Shown piece after piece: positions 12,300 through 22,741 of a stretch of DNA of 64,000 nucleotides. Both the position numbers and the translations under genes were made by a program. The notes beneath the pieces were generated by a model. That model had not been told where the DNA came from and searched no databases. It saw only the letters and a list, made by a program, of their open reading frames with translations. How positions within the stretch are numbered: the first letter of the stretch is position 1; each line of letters starts with the position of its first letter. The stretch is from Owenia fusiformis. Lineage: Eukaryota > Annelida > Polychaeta > Sabellida > Oweniidae. The stretch covers positions 21,811,564-21,875,563 of the forward strand of contig CAIIXF020000007.1 in the NCBI GenBank assembly GCA_903813345.2, given 5' to 3'.

Positions 12300-12925
12300 T
12301 TGCCGAAATGAATTATGAGTAAATTAATCTAAAATTTTACGTATCAATTTATGTGAGTACCCGAACTCCCGTGCAGTGATATATCACTGCGGCGGGCAGG
12401 TATCTCACCGTAAGCATGGTAACTTCGTAATAAACAACTGACGTGATTGGTTCTAGTCCCATGCTCAGGTCGCGTGATTGTAAAATTTAGACAATTTCAT
12501 TGGTTGAATTACGCGTATTAACTATAAACAACACGTGCGGTAAACTATTATCAACAAAACTTTTACTCAGAATTCCTTCCGCGGTGATTTCTTCTCATAT
12601 TTCAATAATTTTGAAATATTTTGACAAAATAATGTTTGGGGAACATTCATGAATACATATTTTATAAGTTGTGTGAAAATTGACCACATATGCGATGAAA
12701 AGGGGAACTATTTTCCCCAAATTTTGGGGATTTGCTTCATCTGCCCGCCGCAGTGTCTATACGGAGACACTGCATTGGAGTTCAGTGAGTACCATGTACA
12801 TGTATAGTAGTCTAGATTTACATATTTAAGGTAGTTAAACGATGAAATCTTTCATTACAGTATTCGCATGCTGCTAAATGTAATTTAATATAGCCATCGT
12901 CATGGTCATGTCATGCTTTAAAGAA
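12300..12925. repeat. Second copy of the flank of the minisatellite element, split by a MITE
   Basis: Segments 12300-12353 and 12794-12925 match 11445-11640 in order: TAGTTTG, TTATGAGTAAA, then AAATTTAAGGTAGTTAAA, CATTACAGTATTC and CATGCT. The 423-bp MITE at 12362-12784 separates the two halves. This is a duplicated copy of the same repeat family, later interrupted. Confidence 0.6.
12362..12784. mobile_element. 423-bp MITE with 9-bp TSD
   Basis: The ends are imperfect inverted repeats containing CACTGCGGCGGGCAG on one side and CTGCCCGCCGCAGTG on the other. Each side also has an inner small hairpin (GCAGTGATATATCACTGC on the left, CAGTGTCTATACGGAGACACTG on the right). GTGAGTACC flanks it at 12353-12361 and 12785-12793. 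An 8-9 bp TSD would suit a Merlin- or hAT-like family. Confidence 0.75.
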
Positions 12926-13341
12926 CTTCACAAAATGAGAGCTGCATCCAATAGACTGAATATCCTGAGAATTCAGTCTATTGATCATCATGTCCCTCCT
13001 GTGGGAAAAACAGGAAATTTTGTGCACAAAACTATCAATTTTAGGAAGCTTCACTTCCCAAAAATAAACATTATAACAATTCAATTAAGTAGTAAGCTAC
13101 AATTAAATGCTATAAAAAGTAACACAGCATGTTGTCATTATACTAATGTTAAGGATCTAATCTGAGTAAAATTTATATCTTGCAGTATCTTGATAGACCC
13201 TCCTCAAAACAAGATGTTGATACTTTCTATGAACATTTTCCTCTGAAGGAGGGCCCCACATACAATTAGACTTCCCATTTGAAAAGTTTCATACATGTTC
13301 TTCACAATTTTTGCATAGGCATATTTTATGTTTCAGAGATT

Positions 13342-16300
13342 ATGACAATGCAGTATAACATCCCGACCATTACATACATTTCCATAGTAACACTGAGTCT
13401 GTTGGTCACTTTTATGCAGATAGAAACTGTATCAGGATCAGTGGGTGATAATTCACAACCGTTTATTGAATGTTTGGCAACCTGTCGAACACGATTATGC
13501 GGCATATCTGACATAAAATATGAGAACAAATTACCATTCTATATGAGATGGTTAAAATGGAACTGTGTGGATGATTGTAAATACCAGTGCATGTGGCCAA
13601 CTGTTGAATTTTTCAAGGATAGAGGTTGGCCAATTCCACAATTTCATGGAAAGGTAAGTCATAGTTTATCACGTCATTACAGGCAACATTTATCATGGCT
13701 AAGTAGCAGTTTCTGTAACAGCATTCTGCCATCAACATCTGTAACAACTGGTCACCCTTTTGTAATTATAACCAAGTCTTGGTCAGGTCATTTTGTCAGT
13801 TAATGTTAAACATATCTAGTCTCAGTCATATACTTCATTGCTTTATCATTAATATGTGAGAAAGATTGCCTTTATTTATAATGGCCTCTGAAAGGGCCAA
13901 ATGCATTGTTTGGTATTGTTTTGTATCATTGTATTTTTACATTTTATTCTAATTTGAATTTATGCACCCATTGTCTGCCAAGTTGAAATGCCAGAATAAA
14001 TGTAAATGTCTAATGTTCTCTAAGTTCTAGCTGCCAGTATTCACTACAGCAAGCTTTCCTCTATAAAGAACTCAAAAGTTATGACCCAAGAGGCTCCCCC
14101 AAAAAATGATACATCGTGAAAAAGTAATTTTAAAGGTTGCAATTATTTGTTGATATTTGTATATTATTAGATCAAAATTGAACATTTCGGGCCTATTGAT
14201 GAAAGCTGGCATGAAATGCATGTGTATTAATATTTATTTTCATTTTAATAGTGGCCTTTTATCAGGCTATTGGGAGTACAGGAACCTATGTCTACACTAT
14301 TCTCAATGTTGAATGGACTGAGCCATATAATTAATGTTCCAATATTTAGGAAACATGTACCTAACTCTGCTCCTTTGTATTATGTGTGGCAGTCATATTC
14401 CTTGGTGAGTGAGTGGGTAGAAAAAAGGTATTGATGACATATCCCTCTTGCCTTTATTCCCTATTACCAGTTAGTTGTAAGTTATTTAATCTCAACTTGC
14501 CACCCTCTTATATTTATGGGCATTGCTTTAATGCTTTATACTATTTGTATGTATTTATTATCCCATCGAACGAAGTTCGGAGGGATATAGGGAACGCCTC
14601 CGTCCGTCCGTACATACGTACGTACGTCCGTCCGTACGTACGTCCGTCCGTCCGGGCAATAACTCAAATACCGTTGGCCCGATTTTATTCATATTTTGTA
14701 CACATATACCTTATGGTATGAGGTTCCATATCCATCCGCCAAAAGGTATGACCCCTATATAGTCCATTTAAAAACTTGTGGTTTTGTTCTAAATAACGCC
14801 ATAGTTGGCTTCTAGGGTACCTAGTATGCCACTATTTGGTATCAAAATAAAGAGGAGGAGTTCAACTTTCATTTGAATTACGAAAATAGCGATGTATGTC
14901 AAAAATAGTTCCGACGTGAGCATGTTTACTACGCGTTTGCCCATCATATCAGAATTGAGGAAGTGGTAGCAAACGCGAGTCACAATAAATGGACGCTGAT
15001 ATCTCAAAAAGTAACCTGACTCCCTATAATTTGATGTAGATCAATCGAACCCCTATATGAACAGGTACATTTTGATATATAACACTATGGGGGGTAAGCG
15101 TTTTATAGTTGGTCACGAACGCCATATGTGCAAAGTATTGTTATGAATTTTCGAATTTGGTGTTGGATTACGGTACTCATACCTTATGGGGGTAGAAGTT
15201 CTGCTCGAAAGCCGATTTTCAAAATGGCCGCTCATTTAAAAATGGCGGCCATTTTAGTGCCGATTTTACAGTAATTTAGGTGCAATATGTAAAACTATAA
15301 TAGCAATATGTTTTAAATGTAAAAAAAATATATCATGTATATAGGACATTAATAAAGCTAGAAATGTAGATATTAAAAAAGCACATGGCAGCCATCTTGA
15401 AAAATGGCGGCCATTACTCGTTATTTTACGATTTTTGCTGTAACTCGAAAAGTAGTGGATCGATTTTGTTCATATTTGGTATGTGAATACTATAAGCATG
15501 GCACACTGTCTAATGACACTTTTGGTAGAAGGCGGCCATTTTAACTTATTTTACTAAAACTCGAAAAGAAGTGGACCGATTTTGTTCATATTTGGTATGT
15601 GAATAAGGATAAGCATGGCACACTGTCTAATGACACTTTTGGTAGAAGGCGGCCATTTTTTAAAATGGCCGCCATTTTAACGTATTTTGCTATAACTCGA
15701 AAAGTAGTGGAGCGATTTTGTTCATATTTGGTATGTGAATACTATAAGCATGGCACACTGTCTAATGAGACTTTTGGTAGAAGGCGGCCATTTTTCAAAA
15801 TGGCCGCCATTTTAACGTATTTTACTATAACTCCAAAAGTAGTGGAGCGATTTTGTTCATATTCGGTATGTGAATACTGTAAGCATGGCATTGTCTAATG
15901 AAACTTTTGGTACAAGGCGGCCATTTTGAAAAATGACGGACATTTTGAAAAATGGCTGCCATTTTTACATTATTTTACTTTAACTCGAAAAGTAGTGGAG
16001 CGATTTTGTTCATATTTGGTACGTGAATACGTATAAGCATGGCACACTGTCTATTGACACTTTTGGTAGAAGGCGGCAATTTGTTAAAATGGCCGCCATT
16101 TTAACGTATTTTGCTATAACTCGAAAAGTAGTGGAGCGATTTTGTTCATATTTGGTATGTGAATACTATAAGCATGGCACACTGTCTAATGAGACTTTTG
16201 GTAGAAGGCGGCCATTTTTCAAAATGGCCACCATTTTAACGTATTTTACTATAACTCGAAAAGTAGTAGAGCGATTTTGTTCATATTTGGTATGTGAGTA

Positions 16301-19300
16301 TTATAAGCATGGCACACTGTCTAATGACACTTTTGGTAGAAGGTGCCCCTTTTGAAAAATGTTCGATGGGATTCGCTACGCTTTGGCGTTGCCATTGTTC
16401 TGGTTAGGAAGTCCCATTGTTCAAGCACAGTGCAAGTGTATTTGATTCAAACTGTACCTAGAATACAGCTTGTGTCTTTTGTATCATAACATAAAGTAAA
16501 TATTGTTGCTTGTACCATTGTGTTATCATGGGATCCCTAATATTTATACCAATTCCCCCATTTATCCCCAATATTACATCAATTTTACATCCATGTTAAG
16601 ACATCCCTGTTTTTCAGTGGCTATTCACAAGATGCATCCATGAAGATACCAAAGTTTGACTAGTGAAAGTTGGGCTACAGATTCTATCATGTACTCCTCT
16701 CCTATCAGTTCAAAGTTACTCATGCTTAAATACACCATTGCACAAACCATTTTGAATTAATTTAAGACAGGCATCCCTGTTTTTCAGTGGCCATTCACAA
16801 GATGTTATGGCATTCAAGAACCTGCTTCAGTTGTATTTTCAATCCTCAATGCAATCACTCTCATCTACAATCTCTGGTGGTATCGTAAAAAGGTGGAAGA
16901 CAAAGCTCCATTATATAATATAGTTCATGTGGGAAATGTAGTAAGTGCTTCCTATAGTTAAGAATGACCTCTTAAATAGTATAAAAATGTCCCTGACTTA
17001 ATAGTTAGACTGTACTACACTGCACATGTATGTATGGTGCTATCTCATAATATTTCATACTAAATTCTACATTTAGGGTGTATTGTGAGTGATAAATGGT
17101 AATCTTGTTTACTGAAATAAAAATATTTTTCAGTAGTCCTTTTTTAATCCAGAAAAAAATCCCACTTTCAAAATGTTTTTCATAAACACAGAGGTTGTGT
17201 AGTAGTTGAAAAATGGTTAACTGTAGAATTCAGTGAGACAGTTTTGAGATGGTTCCTAGTATGACTCAAACTATTTGGATTCCCCATTGTTTTAGCTCTT
17301 GATTGAGTCAGTCTTTTATGTTAAAATACAAAAGAAATAGAAATAAATAAAAAGAGCAATTTTTTCATTAACCATATTACCATATTCTATGATTCTTTTT
17401 CAAACAATTTTACAAGACAACATCAAATTGATTTTGTTTATAGCCTAAATGCTTGCCATTAATATTGTTAGTCGTAAAATGATGATACATACATGTACAT
17501 GTATTTATTTTCTTATAAATTCTTTTCTAATTTGCCTTGCAAGGCATGGGTAAACACTTTGCGATAATCTGTTATTCTGTATCTAATAGAATTGTATTTT
17601 AACTTGTAGGTGTCTGTGAATGCCTGGGTCTGGTCTTCTGTCTTCCACACCAGGGACACTAGGATAACAGAGGTATGATTGACTTTTTGAGTTGGGAGGG
17701 GGGGGCAGAATCAATAAACTGTTATGGATAAGATAGGGAAAATCGTAAATGAGTATACTTGCACATAGCTAGGCAAGGTGTGTCCGATACCAGCCAATCC
17801 GAACACAGTATTTCACAATTTGCTGCAGTGCATTTTATCACCAATCACTGCATCCAAGGTCACTTGTTAAATAGTTGTCAAGGTGACAACTTGACTCTCC
17901 AGATTAAAATTGATAATTTGCCAACTTGACACTTGTAAAAGGTTTCACAACGTGTAAAAATAATTTAATTTCAAGACTCAATGCATTGTGGCTGCTTCAT
18001 TCCACTCAGGCGTGGTTTCCTAAACTTTGCAAAGATTTGGAAACAACGCCTTCAATGGATTGATTCAGCACAGAATGCACTGAGTCCACGGTATTAAACC
18101 CTCAAGTATAACATAATAGTTATCTTGTGTTTCAGATGCTGGACTATTTCTGTGCCATCTCTCTTGTCATTTACTCTGTCTTCATGCTGGCCTGCAGGTG
18201 AGTTGAATGTTATATATCATAACAGTGTTGTCCAAATGCTAAAATATCGCTTGTACGATTACCAGGACATTTTAGAATTCTGACCTGTAAACTGGAAAGA
18301 TACAGGAAAATGAGAAAAAATAAATTGAAAACTACTAAATTCATACACTATAAACATACAGTTGATGAATATGTATTTTACCTTTTTCCCATAAAAAGGC
18401 ATTTGCCCAGGCTATTTCATGCTTGAATGCAAATATGATTACATCCTTGACTTCAACATTAAAGCAAGTGGGTGCACCGAATTAAGATTTTGAAAGGTCT
18501 TATTTCCATCTTGCACCCACTTTAAAATCATGAACAAAAGTTATAGCTGATCATTTTATCTCTCCCATCTCACAATGCTGCAACTAATACAAACTTCAAT
18601 ACCTCAGCAGCTGTTGTTTCTACAAAATGCTTAGGCTACCTATTGTCACACAGTAGAAATGTTGTAATGACCCTCGGTTTCAAGTTGCTAAGTAACACAG
18701 CTATAGTAGCTATATTGGCTGGAGTGGTAGAGCATCATACTTTTGAGTGGAAGGTCCTGGATTCAATTCCCGCATGGGGCATTGAATTTAGCCTACTCTT
18801 TTCATGTCTGTATATATCTGGCTTGTAGCATTACAGCTCCTTAGAGGCACCCGCGGGTTGTTATAATATTAACAAATGTAACAGTTCTTGTACATATTTG
18901 TTTTTTAGAGTGTTTGGTACAGAGAGACCCCTGAAAGCATCTATCTGTGGACTGATTCTCTTCTACTTCTTTGTGTGGCATGTTCACTACTTGGCATATG
19001 TCAAATTTGACTATGGCTACAATATTAAAGCAACTGTATCAGTTGGTAAGTGTTGATGACTGCGTACAGAAGTAAACATCAGAAAAGTAACATGAAATGA
19101 AACACAATGTTTTGACTTCATCGACATCCTTTTTTCTCTAACTTAAATTTGCTTCCTTGTTTTTAACAAAAAAAGATAAAGAGACAAAAAGGTAGTTCTC
19201 AGTTTGATACAAATAACTCAATACAAACTAAAAGGCAGGAATGTAAACCTGATGCCAATTGTGATTGACCATTTCTCTTCTAAAGTTTCACCAGATTCTA

Positions 19301-20072
19301 AGCAATCTGCCATGCCCCTGACTGTTATTTAACTACATGTATTCCAACTCAACAAGCATGTTTACCATTTATTTTAATACTCATATATTCCAGGAGTGCT
19401 GAATTCTATAGGTTGGTTAATTTGGTGTGCTGTTGTGCGGAAGCGGCAACCCTATGTCTGGAAATGTGCCCTCTCTATTGTACTTCTTAACCTGCTCATA
19501 TTGCTTGAAGTTGGAGATTTCCCACCAATCTGGTGGGTCTTTGATGCACATTCTCTATGGCATGCTGGGACTGTTCCATTGCCTTTTATTTGGTACAGGT
19601 AAGGCAAAGGTACTCAGTTTTATGTCACCATCAATAGTGGTGACATACTGTTTGTATGGTTTTTGTGACGGTGTTTGGCAGTCGGTATTCGGTGTCTGTA
19701 ACAAATGATGGGTGGTGTCATTTTGCATGTAATTATCTTGTATGAATCTTATCTTTTTATTTTCCCATTGAGATTGTCACCGAATGTTGTCCAGTTTTTG
19801 GACTTCATAGTAATAATCAATCAAAATAACCTAAAAGTAACATAAAGAGTTTTATAATGAAATGATTATGATAATATCATGAGAAAAATGTGAGATGGAT
19901 TAATTGAACAAAGACAGTTATTTGAAGTAAAATGTGTGTTTTGTGTTCTGCTTGCAGTTTCCTGATTGATGATTGTAACTATTTATTGAAAGAAAAACAA
20001 CAGCGAAAGGAACAATCAATTGATGCAACATCCTCACAAACTGCTGAAGAAGTTATTAAGAAAATATCATAG
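13342..20072 (+). CDS. PGAP3: PGAP3 / Per1-like GPI-attachment factor (seven exons)
   Basis: The exon chain is 13342-13653, 16788-16940, 17610-17672, 18136-18197, 18909-19045, 19394-19598 and 19958-20072. It stays in frame through GT-AG junctions and gives 348 residues with a TAG stop (human about 320). PGAP3 is a Golgi multipass protein that removes an unsaturated acyl chain from GPI anchors during fatty-acid remodelling. Visible family features are an N-terminal signal segment (about residues 10-35), a cysteine-rich lumenal region (CLATCRTRLC, WNCVDDCKYQC), WPFTRCYGIQEPASV, the WSSVFHTRDT block, FDYGYN, DFPPIWWVFDAHSLWH and a C-terminal tail. An in-frame ATG exists upstream at 13279, but 13342 starts directly before the hydrophobic signal and lies beside a TTTCAG acceptor-like site, so I prefer it. 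An AATAAA at 20868-20873 is a plausible polyadenylation signal. Identification is strong; exon 1 may have an upstream UTR exon. Confidence 0.93.
14561..16371. repeat. Satellite-bearing repeat element in PGAP3 intron 1
   Basis: The block begins TCCCATCGAAC (14561-14571) and ends with its inverse GTTCGATGGGA (16361-16371). This suggests one repeat element of about 1.8 kb with short inverted ends. It contains a GTCC/GTAC microsatellite (about 14600-14654) followed by about seven units of a roughly 135-bp repeat. Each unit has a core GTTCATATTTGGTATGTGAA, seen at about 15468, 15584, 15718, 15854, 16007, 16142 and 16279. The units also carry palindromic AAAATGGCCGCCATTTT. Because 135 is a multiple of three, open frames run through adjacent units (15599-15898, 16023-16355). 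Confidence 0.8.
14600..14654. repeat. GTCC/GTAC microsatellite
   Basis: Alternating runs of CGTCCGTCCG and ACGTACGTACG. A similar GTCC run occurs at about 46984-47018 in a separate repeat. Confidence 0.9.
16598..16640 (+). repeat. Partial duplication of PGAP3 exon 2 acceptor (decoy)
   Basis: The segment reads CATCCCTGTTTTTCAGTGGC followed by TATTCACAAGATG. This nearly repeats the true exon 2 acceptor region at 16771-16805. The decoy frame would read WLFTRC and then reach a stop within about 15 codons, so it is not a usable alternative exon. Confidence 0.7.
18708..18780 (+). ncRNA. tRNA-like sequence (SINE head or tRNA pseudogene) in PGAP3 intron 4
   Basis: A-box-like TGGCTGGAGTGGTAGAGC and B-box-like GGATTCAATTCC are spaced as in a tRNA gene. 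The acceptor stem pairs poorly, and the T loop has ATTCAAT rather than the standard TTCRANN. I therefore read it as a tRNA-derived repeat rather than a working tRNA. Confidence 0.5.
19617..19738 (+). repeat. Dispersed stem-loop repeat (TCACC..GGTGA family) in PGAP3 intron 6
   Basis: It starts TATGTCACCATCAATAGTGG followed by TGACATA, a hairpin, then GGTGTTTGGCAGTCGG and TCTGTAACAAATG..TTTTGCATG. Related copies are at about 21200-21280, 48090-48240 and, inverted, 56520-56640. The last holds the most perfect hairpin, TCACCACTATTTGGTGGTGA. Confidence 0.6.
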
Positions 20073-22141
20073 ATCTTTGTGTGGACCAATGTGGACTTGA
20101 GGTTGTGTTTTTACCGGCCTTGAACATTACATTCCAAATTGTATAGGAATGCAGGAAGGGAGTAAACTTCACTCAATTCTAGAGTTAAATCAAATGAGAA
20201 TGTATGAGCAGTTTGAAATTTCAGTTCACCAGTTCATGTTGAAATTCGAGCCATGGATGTTTGCCAGTTTATGATTTTACTGGCAAGTATTGCTACATGT
20301 AACATGACAGAGATAGTAAATCATGGATTTAAATGAAAGTTCGCACATATAGCTCATATTTTTATTGAGTGATGATAAGAAGACTTAGGGACAGGTAAAT
20401 CACCAACAAAGACCTATCAGACACTTTTTTCCAAAGGAGGTGCATTTTTGAAAACCATATCACTGGTGGATATACTAAAGGGATTGAAGCAGAAGCTTAA
20501 TTTTATGAACTCTTCGAGCGACTGAAAATATAACAGGGGTCATGAACAGAAACTTTTATTTAGTTGTGAATTTCTGAATCAATTTGTGATAGCATGGATA
20601 TAATTACATGTACATCATAATAGTAAGAGAACAAAGGTTGTGTTAATGACCCCTAGATTAGCAAACAACTTTTAATTTTCTTCTCTAGAATTCTTTATAG
20701 CTTACTATTTTGTTTGCCGAACAGAAAAGAGTAGTATCCCAAAACTGTGCAATGCAAGTCTGTGTGTGCCATAATACAGATCACTTAATAGACTGTTAAA
20801 AATTGTTGAAATGTTATTCAGGTTTCAATATCATGAAGTAAAAAGTACTAACCATGACAGTGTGTCAATAAAATGGGGAAAAATACAGAATATACTCACC
20901 TGCCATAAATCTTTAAGGTGTAGTGTTCTTATTTTATATTTTGAATGATTGGTGGGAATAGAAGAGAAATTAAGTCAGGTTGGTGGATCACATTGGCGTG
21001 GTTCATATTATGGACCACACTTTGAACCAGGCACTGGGATGGCTGGATAGTAAAATGAATACATAAATATATCAAAACATTTTAGTTTTCCTGGAATAAA
21101 TTATTGGATTTTTAGAAAAAACAAGGAATGGTATGAACAAAAAATTCTTAAATTGAAACACTTTTTGGGAAGGATGCTTGCTAAATCTGATTCTGGCTTT
21201 GATCTGGATTATTTGTTGTTTGGCGGTTGGCATCTGCAACAAATGGCAGGTAGTGACATTTTGCATGTTAATGCCTCGACTTACTTGTAAGTTGTAAAGG
21301 AATCAAAATGTTTCCAAAGATTAAAGGCCATATGCATGTCTTTAAACTGTCCAAATATTATGAATTTATTCTCAGTACTTTAAAGTTACAGTATATCAAA
21401 TGTAGAATGTATGGGTGTACCCGGAACAGTTTTTACTTTTTTGAGAATAATATGAGAATAAGTAGTACATGTATATTAAAGTTATGGTCTGATCTGATAA
21501 ATGGCCATATACTTTATTTGAATGATGATTTGGACTAAAAAAAACTTCATTTTTAGCAACTCATGATAAGGAAAAACTCGCTGGGTACCCTCATACATAT
21601 ATATTTAATTTGATGTATCTTTAAAAGTATCCAGAATAAATTCACAATATTTGGTCAGTATAAAGGCATATATGTTAAATTCCGGAAAATTTCATCTTAA
21701 TTCCCTCACAAACAAGAAAATGAGAGCACTTGTATCAGTATTTATTGAACAACCCTTGTAGCTTTGGTGTAAAATCATCACTTCATCACTAATGTCAAGA
21801 TGCACACTATTATACAAAATTTAAGGTATACAAATAACATGTTGATATATTTTATAAATCACATATGAAACATGTTAACAGTTTATAATACATATAGGCC
21901 TAGATATGTACAATTATAGTGTTCAAATGTTGAATATTATACAGTTTTTTATGTACAGTATTTACATACTAGTATTAACAAGATCTGTGATATGTAATGT
22001 AGTAATTTGCACTGATGTACATTTCTATTTCAATTATTCAATGATGAATGTTTGCAATTATTGAACATGTTATTTTGCAATAAATGTTATTAAAAATAGT
22101 ATTTTATGTCCACATTTGGTTATCTGCCTTTTGATATATAT
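20073..22141. other. PGAP3 3' region and intergenic DNA
   Basis: This stretch holds the PGAP3 3' UTR with AATAAA at 20868-20873 and a copy of the stem-loop repeat at about 21200-21280. Another AATAAA lies at about 22079. I see no gene. PGAP3 and CFAP210 are arranged tail to tail across this gap. Confidence 0.5.
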
Positions 22142-22502
22142 AGGTTATTTACTGGGAGGGATTGAATATGGGTTTTTTTTCCGAGGGACAATATGATATT
22201 GACCGAAGGGTAATATGATATTGACCGAGGGAGCGCAGCGCACCGAGGAATAAAACCCATATTCAATCCCGACCAGAAATAACCTATTTATTCCATAATA
22301 CATTCCTCCTTAAAATGTTACATTTGGATAATACTTATATCAATTAGTCAAGGTTAAAAATAACTGGAAAAACCAAAAATAGGTTAATACGTTCCAATAC
22401 GATTTTTGTCCCGGGGACAATACGATTTTTCCATGTAATACGATTCAATACGATTTTTATTCCTTCATACTTCCCTGGGAAAACAGTAGTATTATGGAAT
22501 AA
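22142..22502. mobile_element. Two adjacent palindromic repeats
   Basis: The first hairpin pairs 22142-22175 (TAGGTTATTTACTGGGAGGG on) with 22254-22287. It encloses two direct copies of a GATATTGACCGA segment. The second begins TTATTCCATAATAC (22288-22301) and ends with its inverse (22489-22502). A related fragment (AATAGGTTATTGCTGG and ATATGATATTTG) occurs at about 45187-45240. The limits of the full element are uncertain. Confidence 0.55.
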
Positions 22503-22741
22503 TTAAATTATATTTAGGTTATTGTTTTATTTTTTGTTGATATTCCCCACCAAATTTGCCTCTCACATGTAAAGGTCTTCCATTATTTGCCAAAGATATC
22601 AACTTGGTCAACAAACCATTCTTTGCAATATCAATGAGCTCCTCATTTTGGCATGTCAAATTTTGCTATTTTATATTATGATGATGTGTCTTCATTTTTA
22701 GAGTTGAGTAAACTAGAATAGATGCAAGTTATCCAATTGAA

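Noticed and set aside
15599-16355. Repetitive ORFs of KHGTLSNDTFGRRRPFFKMA type
   Set aside because: They follow the 135-bp satellite register inside PGAP3 intron 1; no start context, splice or family support. Kept only as a finding about register.
18708-18780. Functional tRNA gene
   Set aside because: Boxes are present but acceptor and T-loop are irregular; treated as tRNA-derived repeat.
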